From Eutreptiella sp. 'Long Island Sound 2002' (taxonomy: Eukaryota > Euglenozoa > Euglenophyceae > Eutreptiales > Eutreptiaceae): a stretch of 64,000 bases of DNA. The stretch's first letter is position 1. The number at the start of each line of letters is the position of its first letter. This document shows positions 43,064 to 57,400 of this stretch, in pieces. A program made the position numbers and the translations under genes. The DNA lies in NCBI GenBank assembly GCA_964036045.1, contig OZ038397.1, positions 28,236,263 to 28,300,262 on the forward strand, written 5' to 3'. The notes under the pieces are model-generated. The model did not search any database. It saw only the letters and a list, made by a program, of their open reading frames with translations, and was not told the origin of the DNA.

Positions 43064-46000
43064 CACCTGGATCTGACGCCAAGCCATACCATACCATGCC
43101 AAGCCAAGCCAGCCATGCCTTGGCTTGACGAGACGAGGCGAGCGAGCGCGCGCGCGGGGGTCGCGGACCTGCAATGGCAGTGAAGGTGTGTGATGGCAGT
43201 GGACCAGAGTGAAAATTCCAAAGGGTAGGGCCAAAGGTGCCACTTTACGAAAGCACGCGTACTGCCTACCCTACCACCACGCAGCAACCTGGAAATCCAA
43301 TAAATGTGGCGTACCAAAATGAACCTCTTTTGCAAAAATATGGAACCTCCCCCTTCTAAATTGTCGCCTAATGCCTTACCGGGACCCTGAAGGGGGAGCT
43401 GCAGGAATTTGACAGAAAGTCCCGAATTGAATTTTTAGATATTGTGTCCGCAAGTACCACCGCACTTCATTATGAAAGCACCTGGATCTGACGCCAAGCC
43501 ATACCATACCATGCCAAGCCAAGCCAGCCATGCCTTGGCTTGACGAGACGAGGCGAGCGAGCGCGCGGGCAGGGGTGGCGGAAGCTGCAATGGCAGTGTG
43601 GGTGTGTGATGGCAGTGGACCAGAGTGAAAATTCCAACGGGTAGGGCCAAAGGTGCCACTTTACGAAAGCACGCGTACCGCCTACCCTACCACCACGCAG
43701 CAACCTTGAAATCCAATAAATCTGGCGTACCAAAATGAAACTTTTTTGCAAAAATATGGAACATCCCCCTTCTAAAATGTCGCCTAATGCCTTACCGGGA
43801 CCCTGAAGGGGGAGCTGCAAGAATTTGACAGAAAGTCCCGAATTGAATTTTTAGATATTGTGTCCGCAAGTACCACCGCACTTCATTGTGAAAGCACCTG
43901 GATCTGACGCCAAGCCATACCATACCATGCAAAGCCAAGCCAGCCATGCCTTGGCCTGACGAGACGAGTGCGAGCGAGCGCGCGCGTGGGGGTGGCGGGG
44001 CCTGCAATGGCAGTGATGGTGTGTGATGGCAGTGGACCAGAGTGAAAATTCCAAAGGGTAGGGCCAAAGGTGCCACTTTACGAAAGCACGCGTACAGCCT
44101 ACCCTACCACCACGCAGCAACCTGGAAATCCAATAAATGTGGCGTACCAAAATGAAACTTTTTTGCAAAAATATGGAACATCCCCCTTCTAAATTGTCGC
44201 CTAATGCCTTACCGGGACCCTGAAGGGGGGGCTGCAAGAATTTGACAGAAAATCCCGAATTGAATTTTTAGATATTGTGTCCGCAAGTACCACCGCACTT
44301 CATTATGAAAGCACCTGGATCTGACGCCAAGCCATACCATACCATGCCAAGCCAAGCCAGCCATGCCTTGGCTTGACGAGACGAGGCGAGCGAGCGCGCG
44401 CGCGGGGGTGGCGGGGGCTGCAATGGCAGTGTGGTGGTGTGATGGCAGTGGACCAGAGTGAAAATTCCAAAGGGTAGGGCCAAAGGTGCCACTTTACCAA
44501 AGCACACGTACCGCCTGGCCTACCACCACGCAGCAACCTGAAAATCGCATAAATGTGGCGTACCAAAATGAAACTTTTTTGCAAAAATATGGAACATCCC
44601 CCTTCTAAATTGTCGCCTAATGCCTTACCGGGACCCTGAAGGGGGAGCTGCAAGAATTTGACAGAAAGTCCGGAATTGAATTTTCAGATATTGTGTCCGC
44701 AAGTACCACCGCACTTCATTATGAAAGCACCTGGATCTGACGCCAAGCCATACCATACCATGCCAAGCCAAGCCAGCCATGCCTTCGCTTGACGAGACGA
44801 GGCGAGCGAGCGCGCGCGCGGGGGTGGCGGAAGCTGCAATGGCAGTGTGGGTGTGTGATGGCAGTGGACCAGAGTGAAAATTCCAACGGGTAGGGCCAAA
44901 GGTGCCACTTTACGAAAGCACGCGTACAGCCTACCCTACCACCACGCAGCAACCTGGAAATCCAATAAATGTGCCGTACCAAAATGAAACTTTTTTGCAA
45001 AAATATGGAACATCCCCCTTCTAAATTGTCGCCTAATGCCTTACCAGTACCCTGAAGGGGGAGCTGCAAGAATTTGACAGAAAGTACCGAATTGAATTTT
45101 TAGATATTGTGTCCGCAAGTACCACCGCACTTCATTATGAAAGCACCTGGATCTGACGCCAAGCCATACCATACCATGCCAAGCCAAGCCAGCCATGCCT
45201 TGGCGTGACGAGACGAGGCGAGCGAGCGCGCGCGTGGGGGTGGCGGGGCCTGCAATGGCAGTGTGGGTGTGTGATGGCAGTGGACCAGAGTGAAAATTCC
45301 AAAGGGTAGGGCCAAAGGTGCCACTTTACGAAAGCACGCGTACAGCCTACCCTACCACCACGCAGCAACCTGGAAATCCAATGAATGTGGCGTACCAAAA
45401 TGAAACTTTTTTGGAAAAATATGGAACATCCCCCTTCTAAATTGTCGCCTAATGCCGCAGCGGGACCCTGAAGAGGGGGCTGCAAGAATTTGACAGAAAG
45501 TCCCGAATTGAATTTTTAGATATTGTGTCTGCAAGTACCACCGCACTTCATTATGAAAGCACCTTGATCTGACGCCAAGCCATACCATACCATGCCAAGC
45601 CAAGCCAGCCATGCCTTGGCTTGACGGGACGAGGCGAGCGAGCGCGCGCGTTGGGCCGGCGGGGCCTGCAATGGCAGTGAAGGTGTGTGATGGCAGTGGA
45701 CCAGAGTGAAAATTCCAAAGGGTAGGGCGAAAGGTGCCACTTTACCAAAGCACGCGTACCGCCTGGCCTACAACCACGCAGCAACCTGAAAATCGCATAA
45801 ATGTGGCGTACCAAAATGAAACTTTTTTGCAAAAATATGGAACATCCCCCTTCTAAATTGTCGCCTAATGCCTTACCGGGACCCTGAAGGGGGAGCTGCA
45901 AGAATTTGACAGAAAGTCCCGAATTGAATTTTTAGATATTGTGTCGGCAAGTATCACCGCACTTCATTATGAAAGCACCAGGATCTCACGCCAAGCCATA

Positions 46001-48463
46001 CCATACCATGCCAAGCCAAGCCAGCCATGCCTTGGCTTGACGAGACGAGGCGAGCGAGCGCGCGCGCAGGGGTGGCGGGGGCTGCAATGGCAGTGTGGGT
46101 GTGTGATGGCAGTGGACCAGAGTGGAAATTCCAAAGGGTAGGGCCAAAGGTGCCACTTTACGAAAGCACGCGTACCGCCTGGCCTACCACCACGCAGCAA
46201 CCTGAAAATCGCATAAATGTGGCGTACCAAAATGAAACTTTTTTGCAAAAATATGGAACATCCCCCTTCTAAATTGTCGTCTAATGCCTTACCGGGACCC
46301 TGAAGGGGGAGCTGCAAGAATTTGACAGAAAGTCCCGAATTGATTTTTTAGATATTGTGTCGGCAAGTATCACCGCACTTCATTATGAAAGCACCTGCAT
46401 CTGACGCCAAGCCATACCATACCATGCCAAGCCAAGCCAGCCATGCCTTGGCTTGACGAGACGAGGCGAGCCAGCGCGCGCGTGGGGGTGGCGGGGCCTG
46501 CAATGGCAGTGAAGGTGTGTGATGGCAGTGGACCAGAGTGAAAATTCCAAAGTGTAGGGCCAAAGGTGCCACTTTACGAAAGCACGCGTACAGCCTACCC
46601 TACAACCACAAAGCAACCTGGAAATCCAATAAATGTGGCGTACCAAAATGAAACTTTTTTGCAAAAATATGGGACATCCCCCTTCTAAATTGTTGCCTAA
46701 TGCCTTACCGGGACCCTGAAGGGGGAGCTGCAAGAATTTGACAGAAAGTTCCGAATGGAATTTTTAGATATTGTGTCCGCAAGTACCACCGCACTTCATT
46801 ATGAAAGCACCTGGATCTGACGCCAAGCCATACCATACCATGCCAAGACAAGCCAGCCATGCCTTGGCTTGACGAGACGAGGCAAGCGAGCGCGGGCGTG
46901 GGGGTGGCGGGGCCTGCAATGGCAGTGTGGGTGTGTGATGGCAGTGGACCAGAGTGAAAATTCCAAAGGGTAGGGCCAAAGGTGCCACTTTACGAAAGCA
47001 CGCGTACAGCCTACCCTACCACCACACAGCAACCGGGAAATCCAATAAATGTGGCGTACCAAAATGAAACTTTTTTGCAAAAATATGGAACATCCTCCTT
47101 CGAAATTGTCGCCTAATGCCTTACCGGGACCCTGAAGGGGGAGCTGCAAGAATTTGACAGAAAGTCCCGAATTGAATTTTTAGATATTGTGTCCGCAAGT
47201 ACCACCGCACTTCATTATGAAGGCACCTGGATCTGACGCCAAGCCATACCATACCATGCCAAGCCAAGCCAGCCATGCCTTGGCTTGACGAGACGAGGCG
47301 AGCGAGCGCGCGCGCGGGGGTGGCGGGGGCTGCAATGGCAGTGTGGGTGTGTGATGGCAGTGGACCAGAGTGAAAATTCCAACGGGTAGGGGCAAAGGTG
47401 CCACTTTACCAAAGCACGCGTACCGCCTGGCCTACCACCACGCAGCAACCTGAAAATCGCATAAATGTGGCGTACCAAAATGAAACTTTTTTGCAAAAAT
47501 ATGGAACATTCCCCTTCTAAATTGTCACCCAATGCCCTACCGGGACCCTGAAGGGGGAGCTGCAAGAATTTGACAGAAAGTCCCGAATTAAATTTTTAGA
47601 TATTGTGTCGGCAAGTATCACCGCACTTCATTATGAAAGCACCTGGATCTGACGCCAACCCATACCATACCATGCCAAGCCAAGCCAGCCATGCCTTGGC
47701 TTGACGAGACGAGGCGAGCGAGCGCGCGCGCAGGGGTGGCGGGGGCTGCAATGGCAGTGTGGGTGTGTGATGGCAGTGGACCAGAGTGAAAATTCCAAAG
47801 GGTAGGGCCAAAGGTGCCACTTTACGAAAGCACGCGTACAGCCTACCCTACCACCACGCAGCAACCTGGAAATCCAATAAATGCGGCGTACCAAAATGAA
47901 ACTTTTTTTGCAAAAATATGGAACATCCCCCTTCTAAATTGTTGCCTAATGCCTTACCGGGACCCTGAAGGGGGGGCTGCAAGAAATTGACAGAAAGTCC
48001 CGAATTGAATTTTTATATATTGTGTCCGCAAGTACCACCGCACTTCATTATGAAAGCACCTGGATCTGACGCCAAGCCATACCATACCATGCCAAGCCAA
48101 GCCAGCCATGCCTTGGCTTGACGAGACGAGGCGAGCGAGCGCGCGCGCGGGGGTGGCGGGGGCTGCAATGGCAGTTTGGGTGTGTGATGGCAGTGGACCA
48201 GAGTGAAAATTCCAAAGGGTAGGGCCAAAGGTGCCACTTTACGAAAGCACGCGTACCGCCTGGCCTACCACCACGCAGCAACCTGAAAATCGCATAAATG
48301 TGGCGTACCAAAATGAAACTTTTTTGCAAAAATATGGAACATCCCCCTTCTAAATTGTCGCCTAATGCCTTACCGGGACCCTGAAGGGGGAGCTGCAAGA
48401 ATTTGACAGAAAGTCCCGAATTGAATTTTTAGATATTGTGTCCGCAAGTACCACCGCACTGCA

Positions 48464-51400
48464 TTATGAAAGCACCTGGATCTGACGCCAAGCCATACCA
48501 TACCATGCCAAGCCAAGGCAGCCATGCCTTGGCTTGACGAGACGAGGCGAGCGAGCGCGCGCGTGGAGGTGGCGGGGCCTGCAATGGCAGTGAAGGTGTG
48601 AGATGGCAGTGGACCAGAGTGAAAATTTTAAAGGGTAGGGCCAAAGGTGCCACTTTACGAAAGCACGCGTACCGCCTGGCCTACCACCACGCAGCAAACT
48701 GGAAATCCAATAAATGTGGCGTACCAAAATGAAACTTTTTTGCAAAAATATGGAACATCCCCCTTCTAAATTGTCGCCTAATGCCTTACCGGGACCCTGA
48801 AGGGGGAGCTGCAAGAATTTGACACAAAGTCCCGAATTGAATTTTTAGATATTGTGTCCGCAAGTACCACCGCACTTCATTATGAAAGCACCTGGATCCG
48901 ACGCCAAGCCATACCATACCATCCCAAGCCAAGCCAGCCATGCCTTGGCTTGACGAGACGAGCGAGCGCGTGGGGGTGGCGGGGCCTGCAATGGCAGTGA
49001 AGGTGTGTGATGGCAGTGGACCAGAGTGAAAATTCCAAAGGGTAGGGCCAAAGGTGCCACTTTACGAAAGCACGCGTACAGCCTACCCTACCACCACACA
49101 GCAACCTGGAAATCCAATAAATCTGGCGTACCAAAATGAAACTATTTTGCAAAAATATGGAACATCCCCCTTCTGAACTGTTGCCTAATGCCTTACCGGG
49201 ACCCTGAAGGGGGGGCTGCAAGAATTTGACAGAAAGTCCCGAATTGAATTTTTAGATATTGTGTCCGCAAGTACCACCGCACTTCATTATGAAAGCACCT
49301 GGATCTGACGCCAAGCCATACCATACCATGCCAAGCCAAGCCAGCCATGCCTTGGCTTGACGAGACGAGGCGAGCGAGCGCGCGCGGGGGGGTGGCGGGA
49401 GCTGCAATGGCAGTGTGGGTGTGTGATGGCAGTGGACCAGAGTGAAAATTCCAACGGGTAGGCCCAAAGGTGCCACTTTATCAAAGCACGTGTACCGCCT
49501 GGCCTACCACCACGCAGCAACCTGAAAATCGCATAAATGTGGCGTACCAAAATGAAATTTTTGTGCAAAAATATGGAACATCCCCCTTCTAAATTGTCGC
49601 CTAATGCCTTACCAGGACCCTGAAAGGGGAACTGCAAGAATTTAACAGAAAGTCCCGAATTGAATTTTTAGATATTGTGTCGGCAAGTATCACCGCACTT
49701 CATTATGAAAGCACCTGGATCTGACGCCAAGCCATACCATACCATGCCAAGCCAAGCCAGTCCTGCCTTGGCTTGACGAGACGAGGCGAGCAAGCGCGCG
49801 CGCAGGGGTGGCGGGGGCTGCAATCGCAGTTTGGGTGTGTGATGGCAGTGGACCAGAGTGAAAATTCCAAAGGGTAGGGCCAAAGGTGCCACTTTACGAA
49901 AGCACGCGTACCGCCTGGCCTAACACCACGCAGCAACCTGAAAATCGCATAAATGTGGCGTACCAAAATGAAACTTTTTTGCAAAAATATGGAACATCCC
50001 CCTTCTAAATTGTCGCCTAATGCCTTACCGGGACCCTGAAGGGGGAGCTGCAAGAATTTGACAGAAAGTCCCGAATTGAATTTTTAGATATTGTGTCCGC
50101 AAGTACCACCGCACTTCATTATGAAAGCACCTGGATCCGACGCCAAGCCATACCATACCATGCCAAGTCAAGCCAGCCATGCCTTGGCTTGACGAGACGA
50201 GGCGAGCGAGCGCGCGCGTGGGGGTGGCGGGGCCTGCAATGGCAGTGAAGGTGTATGATGGCAGTGGACCAGAGTGAAAATTCCAAAGGGTAGGGCCAAA
50301 GGTGCCACTTTACGAAAGCACGCGTACAGCCTACCCTACCACCACGCAGCAACCTGGAAATCCAATAAATCTGGCGTACCAAAATGAAACTATTTTGCAA
50401 AAATATGGAACATCCCCCTTCTAAACTGTTGCCTAATGCCTTACCGCGACCCTGAAGGGGGGGCTGCAAGAATTTGACAGAAACTCCCGAATTGAATTTT
50501 TAGATATTGTGTCCGCAAGTACCACCGCACTTCATTATGAAAGCACCTGGATCTGACGCCAAGCCATACCATACCATGCCAAGCCAAGCCAGCCATGCCT
50601 TGGCTTGACGAGACGAGGCGAGCGAGCGCGCGCGGGGGGGTGGCGGGAGCTGCAATGGCAGTGTGGGTGTGTGATGGCAGTGGACCAGAGTGAAAATTCC
50701 AACGGGTAGGCCCAAAGGTGCCACTTTATCAAAGCACGTGTACCGCCTGGCCTACCACCACGCAGCAACCTGAAAATCGCATAAATGTGGCGTACCAAAA
50801 TGAAACTTTTTTGCAAAAATATGGAACATCCCCCTTCCCAATTGTCGCCTAATGCCTTACCGGGACCCTGAAGGGGGAGCTGCAAGAATTTGACAGAAAG
50901 TCCCGAATTGAATTTTTAGATATTGTGTCGGCAAGTATCACTGCACTTCATTATGAAAGCACCTGGATCTGACGCCAAGCCATACCATACCATGCCAAGC
51001 CAAGCCAGCCATGCCTTGGCTTGACGAGACGAGGCGAGCGAGCGCGCGCGTGGGGGTGGCGGGGCCTGCAATGGCAGTGAAGGTGTGTGATGGCAGTGGA
51101 CCAGAGTGAAAATTCCAAAGGGTAGGGCCAAAGGTGCCACTTTACGAAAGCACGCGTACAGCCTACCCTACCACCACGCAGCAACCTGGAAATCCAATAA
51201 ATGTGGCGTACCAAAATGAAACTTTTTTGCAAAAATATGGAACATCCCCCTTCTAAATTGTCGCCTAATGCCTTACCGGGACCCTGAAGGGGGGGCTGCA
51301 AGAATTTGACAGAAAGTCCCGAATTGAATTTTTAGATATTGTGTCCGCAAGTACCACCGCACTTCATTATGAAAGCACCTGGATCTGACGCCAAGCCATA

Positions 51401-54400
51401 CCATACCATGCCAAGCCAAGCCAGCCATGCCTTGGCTTGACGAAACGAGGCGAGCGAGCACGCGCGCGCGGGGGTGGCGGGGGCTGCAATGGCAGTGTGG
51501 GTGTGTGATGGCAGTGGACCAGAGTGAAAATTCCAACGGGTAGGGCCAAAGGTGCCACTTTACCAAAGCACGCGTACCGCCTACCCTACCACCACGCAGC
51601 AACCTGGAAATCCAATAAATGTGGCGTACCAAAATGAAACTTTTTTGCAAAAATATGGAACATCCCCCTTCTAAATTGTCGCCTAATGCCTTACCGGGAC
51701 CCTGAAGGGGGAGCTGCAAGAATTTGACAGAAAGTCCCGAATTGAATTTTTAGATATTGTGTCCGCAAGTACCACCGCACTTCATTATGAAAGCACCTGG
51801 ATCTGACGCCAAGCCATACCATACCATGCCAAGCCAAGCCAGCCATGCCTTGGCTTGACGAGACGAGGCGAGCGAGCGCGCGCGTGGGGGTGGCGGGGGC
51901 TGCAATGGCAGTGAAGGTGTGTGATGGCAGTGGACCAGAGTGAAAATTTTAAAGGGTAGGGCCAAAGGTGCCACTTTACGAGAGCACGCGTACCACCTGG
52001 CCTACCACCACGCAGCAAACTGGAAATCCAATAAATGTGGCGTACCAAAATGAAACTTTTTTGCAAAAATATGGAACATCCCCCTTCTAAATTGTCGCCT
52101 AATGCCTTACCGGGACCCTGAAGGGGGAGCTGCAAGAATTTGACAGAAAGTCCCGAATTGAATTTTTAGATATTGTGTCCGCAAGTACCACCGCACTTCA
52201 TTATGAAAGCACCTGGATCCGACGCCAAGCCATACCATACCATGCCAAGCCAAGCCAGCCATGCCTTGGCTTGACGAGAGGAGGCGAGCGAGCGCGCGCG
52301 TGGGGGTGGCGGGGCCTGCAATGGCAGTGAAGGTGTGTGATGGCAGTGGACCAGAGTGAAAATTCCAAAGGGTAGGGCCAAAGGTGCCACTTTACGAAAG
52401 CACGCGTACAGTCTACCCTACCACCACACAGCAACCTGGAAATCCAATAAATCTGGCGTACCAAAATGAAACTATTTTGCAAAAATATGGAACATCCCCC
52501 TTCTAAACTGTTGCCTAATGCCTTACCGGGACCCTGAAAGGGGGGCTGCAAGAATTTGACAGAAAGTCCCGAATTGAATTTTTAGATATTGTGTCCGCAA
52601 GTACCACCGCACTTCATTATGAAAGCACCTGGATCTGACGCCAAGCCATACCATACCATGCCAAGCCAAGCCAGCCATGCCTTGGCTTGACGAGACGAGG
52701 CGAGCGAGCGCGCGCGGGGGGGTGGCGGGAGCTGCAATGGCAGTGTGGGTGTGTGATGGGAGTGGACCAGAGTGAAAATTCCAACGGGTAGGCCCAAAGG
52801 TGCCACTTTATCAAAGCACGTGTACCGCCTGGCCTACCACCACGCAGCAACCTGAAAATCGCATAAATGTGGCGTACCAAAATGAAATTTTTTTGCAAAA
52901 ATATGGAACATCCCCCTTCTAAATTGTCGCCTAATGCCTTACCAGGACCCTGAAAGGGGAACTGCAAGAATTTGACAGAAAGTCCCGAATTGAATTTTTA
53001 GATATTGTGTTGGCAAGTATCACCGCACTTCATTATGAAAGCACCTGGATCTGACGCCAAGCCATACCATACCATGCCAAGCCAAGCCAGTCATGCCTTG
53101 GCTTGACGAGACGAGGCGAGCAAGCGCGCGCGCAGGGGTGGCGGGGGCTGCAATCGCAGTTTGGGTGTGTGATGGCAGTGGACCAGAGTGAAAATTCCAA
53201 AGGGTAGGGCCAAAGGTGCCACTTTACGAAAGCACGCGTACCGCCTGGCCTAACACCACGCAGCAACCTGAAAATCGCATAAATGTGGCGTACCAAAATG
53301 AAACTTTTTTGCAAAAATATGGAACATCCCCCTTCTAAATTGTCGCCTAATGCCTTACCGGGACCCTGAAGGGGGAGCTGCAAGAATTTGACAGAAAGTC
53401 CCGAATTGAATTTTTAGATATTGTGTCGGCAAGTATCACCGCACTTCATTATGAAAGCACCTGGATCTGACGCCAAGCCATACCATACCATGCCAAGCCA
53501 AGCCAGCCATGCCTTGGCTTGACGAGACGAGGCGAGCGAGCGCGCGCTTGGGGGTGGCGGGGCCTGCAATGGCAGTGAAGGTGTGAGATGGCAGTGGACC
53601 AGAGTGAAAATTTTAAAGGGTAGGGCCAAAGGTGCCACTTTACGAAAGCACGCGTACCGCCTGGCCTACCACCACGCAGCAAACTGGAAATCCAATAAAT
53701 GTGGCGTACCAAAATGAAACTATTTTGCAAAAATATGGAACATCCCCCTTCTAAATTGTCGCCTAATGCCTTACCGGGACCCTGAAGGGGGAGCTGCAAG
53801 AATTTGACAGAAAGTCCCGAATTGAATTTTTAGATATTGTGTCCGCAAGTACCACCGCACTTCATTATGAAAGCACCTGGATCCGACGCCAAGCCATACC
53901 ATACCATGCCAAGTCAAGCCAGCCATGCCTTGGCTTGACGAGACGAGGCGAGCGAGCGCGCGCGTGGGGGTGGCGGGGCCTGCAATGGCAGTGAAGGTGT
54001 GTGATGGCAGTGGACCAGAGTGAAAATTCCAAAGGGTAGGGCCAAAGGTGCCACTTTACGAAAGCACGCGTACAGCCTACCCTACCACCACGCAGCAACC
54101 TGGAAATCCAATAAATCTGGCGTACCAAAATGAAACTATTTTGCAAAAATATGGAACATCCCCCTTCTAAACTGTTGCCTAATGCCTTACCGGGACCCTG
54201 AAGGGGGGGCTGCAAGAATTTGACAGAAAGTCCCGAATTGAATTTTTAGATATTGTGTCCGCAAGTACCACCGCACTTCATTATGAAAGCACCTGGATCT
54301 GACGCCAAGCCATACCATACCATGCCAAGCCAAGCCAGCCATGCCTTGGCTTGACGAGACGAGGCGAGCGAGCGCGCGCGGGGGGGTGGCGGGAGCTGCA

Positions 54401-57400
54401 ATGGCAGTGTGGGTGTGTGATGGCAGTGGACCAGAGTGAAAATTCCAACGGGTAGGCCCAAAGGTGCCACTTTATCAAAGCACGTGTACCGCCTGGCCTA
54501 CCACCACGCAGCAACCTGAAAATCGCATAAATGTGGCGTACCAAAACGAAACTTTTTTGCAAAATTATGGAACATCCCCCTTCTAAATTGTCGCCTAATG
54601 CCTTACCGGGACCCTGAAGGGGGAGCTGCAAGAATTTGACAGAAAGTCCCGAATTGAATTTTTAGATATTGTGTCGGCAAGTATCACTGCACTTCATTAT
54701 GAAAGCACCTGGATCTGACGCCAAGCCATACCATACCATGCCAAGCCAAGCCAGCCATGCCTTGGCTTGACGAGACGAGGCGAGCGAGCGCGCGCGTGGG
54801 GGTGGCGGGGCCTGCAATGGCAGTGAAGGTGTGTGATGGCAGTGGACCAGAGTGAAAATTCCAAAGGGTAGGGCCAAAGGTGCCACTTTACGAAAGCACG
54901 CGTACAGCCTACCCTACCACCACGCAGCAACCTGGAAATCCAATAAATGTGGCGTACCAAAATGAAACTTTTTTGCAAAAATATGGAACATCCCCCTTCT
55001 AAATTGTCGCCTAATGCCTTACCGGGACCCTGAAGGGGGGGCTGCAAGAATTTGACAGAAAGTCCCGAATTGAATTTTTAGATATTGTGTCCGCAAGTAC
55101 CACCGCACTTCATTATGAAAGCACCTGGATCTGACGCCAAGCCATACCATACCATGCCAAGCCAAGCCAGCCATGCCTTGGCTTGACGAAACGAGGCGAG
55201 CGAGCACGCGCGCGCGGGGGTGGCGGGGGCTGCAATGGCAGTGTGGGTGTGTGATGGCAGTGGACCAGAGTGAAAATTCCAACGGGTAGGGCCAAAGGTG
55301 CCACTTTACCAAAGCACGCGTACCGCCTGGCCTACCACCACGCAGCAACCTGAAAACGGCATAAATGTGGCGTACCAAAATGAAACTTTTTTGCAAAAAT
55401 ATGGAACATCCCCCTTCTAAATTGTCGCCTAATGCCTTACCGGGACCCTGAAGGGGGAGCTGCAAGAATTTGACAGAAAGTCCCGAATTGAATTTTTAGA
55501 TATTGTGTCCGCAAGTACCACCGCACTTCATTATGAAAGCACCTGGATCTGACGCCAAGCCATACCATACCATGCCAAGCCAAGCCAGCCATGCCTTGGC
55601 TTGACGAGACGAGGCGAGCGAGCGCGCGCGTGGGGGTGGCGGGGCCTGCAATGGCAGTGAAGGTGTGAGATGGCAGTGGACCAGAGTGAAAATTTTAAAG
55701 GGTAGGGCCAAAGGTGCCACTTTACGAAAGCACGCGTACCGCCTGGCCTACCACCACGCAGCAAACTGGAAATCCAATAAATGTGGCGTACCAAAATGAA
55801 ACTTTTTTGCAAAAATATGGAACATCCCCCTTCTAAATTGTCGCCTAATGCCTTACAGGGGCCCTGAAGGGGGAGCTGCAAGAATTTGACAGAAAGTCCC
55901 GAATTGAATTTTTAGATATTGTGTCCGCAAGTACCACCACACTTCATTATGAAAGCACCTGGATCCGACGCCAAGCCATACCATACCATGCCAAGCCAAG
56001 CCAGCCATGCCTTGGCTTGACGAGACGAGGCGAGCGAGCGCGCGCGTGGGGGTGGCGGGGCCTGCAATGGCAGTGAAGGTGTGTGATGGCAGTGGACCAG
56101 AGTGAAAATTCCAAAGGGTAGGGCCAAAGGTGCCACTTTACGAAAGCACGCGTACAGCCTACCCTACCACCACACAGCAACCTGGAAATCCAATAAATCT
56201 GGCGTACCAAAATGAAACTATTTTGCAAAAATATGGGACATCCCCCTTCTAAACTGTTGCCTAATGCCTTACCGGGACCCTGAAGGGGGGGCTGCAAGAA
56301 TTTGACAGAAAGTCCCGAATTGAATTTTTAGATATTGTGTCCGCAAGTACCACCGCACTTCATTATGAAAGCACCTGGATCTGACGCCAAGCCATACCAT
56401 ACCATGCCAAGCCAAGCCAGCCATGCCTTGGCTTGACGAGACGAGGCGAGCGAGCGCGCGCGGGGGGGTGGCGGGAGCTGCAATGGCAGTGTGGGTGTGT
56501 GATGGCAGTGGACCAGAGTGAAAATTCCAACGGGTAGGCCCAAAGGTGCCACTTTATCAAAGCACGTGTACCGCCTGGCCTACCACCACGCAGCAACCTG
56601 AAAATCGCATAAATGTGGCGTACCAAAATGAAATTTTTTTGCAAAAATATGGAACATCCCCCTTCTAAATTGTCGCCTAATGCCTTACCAGGACCCTGAA
56701 AGGGGAACTGCAAGAATTTGACAGAAAGTCCCGAATTGAATTTTTAGATATTGTGTCGGCAAGTATCACCGCACTTCATTATGAAAGCACCTGGATCTGA
56801 CGCCAAGCCATACCATACCATGCCAAGCCAAACCAGTCATGCCTTGGCTTGACGAGACGAGGCGAGCACGCGCGCGCGCAGGGGTGGCGGGGGCTGCAAT
56901 CGCAGTTTGGGTGTGTGATGGCAGTGGACCAGAGTGAAAATTCCAAAGGGTAGGGCCAAAGGTGCCACTTTACGAAAGCACGCGTACCGCCTGGCCTACC
57001 ACCACGCAGCAACCTGAAAATCGCATAAATGTGGCGTACCAAAATGAAACTTTTTTGCAAAAATATGGAACATCCCCCTTCTAAATTGTCGCCTAATGCC
57101 TTACCAGGACCCTGAAGGGGGAGCTGCAAGAATTTGACAGAAAGTCCCGAATTGAATTTTTAGATATTGTGTCCGCAAGTACCACCGCACTTCATTATGA
57201 AAGCACCTGGATCTGACGCCAAGCCATACCATACCATGCCAAGCCAAGCCAGCCATGCCTTGGCTTGACGAGACGAGGCGAGCGAGCGCGCGCGTGGGGG
57301 TGGCGGGGGCTGCAATGGCAGTGAAGGTGTGAGATGGCAGTGGACCAGAGTGAAAATTTTAAAGGGTAGGGCCAAAGGTGCCACTTTACGAAAGCACGCG

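Noticed and set aside
42895-43128. Short open frame starting with the same ATG as E3 ORF1, in the 3' LTR
   Set aside because: It is the repeated LTR part of ORF1 running into satellite DNA.
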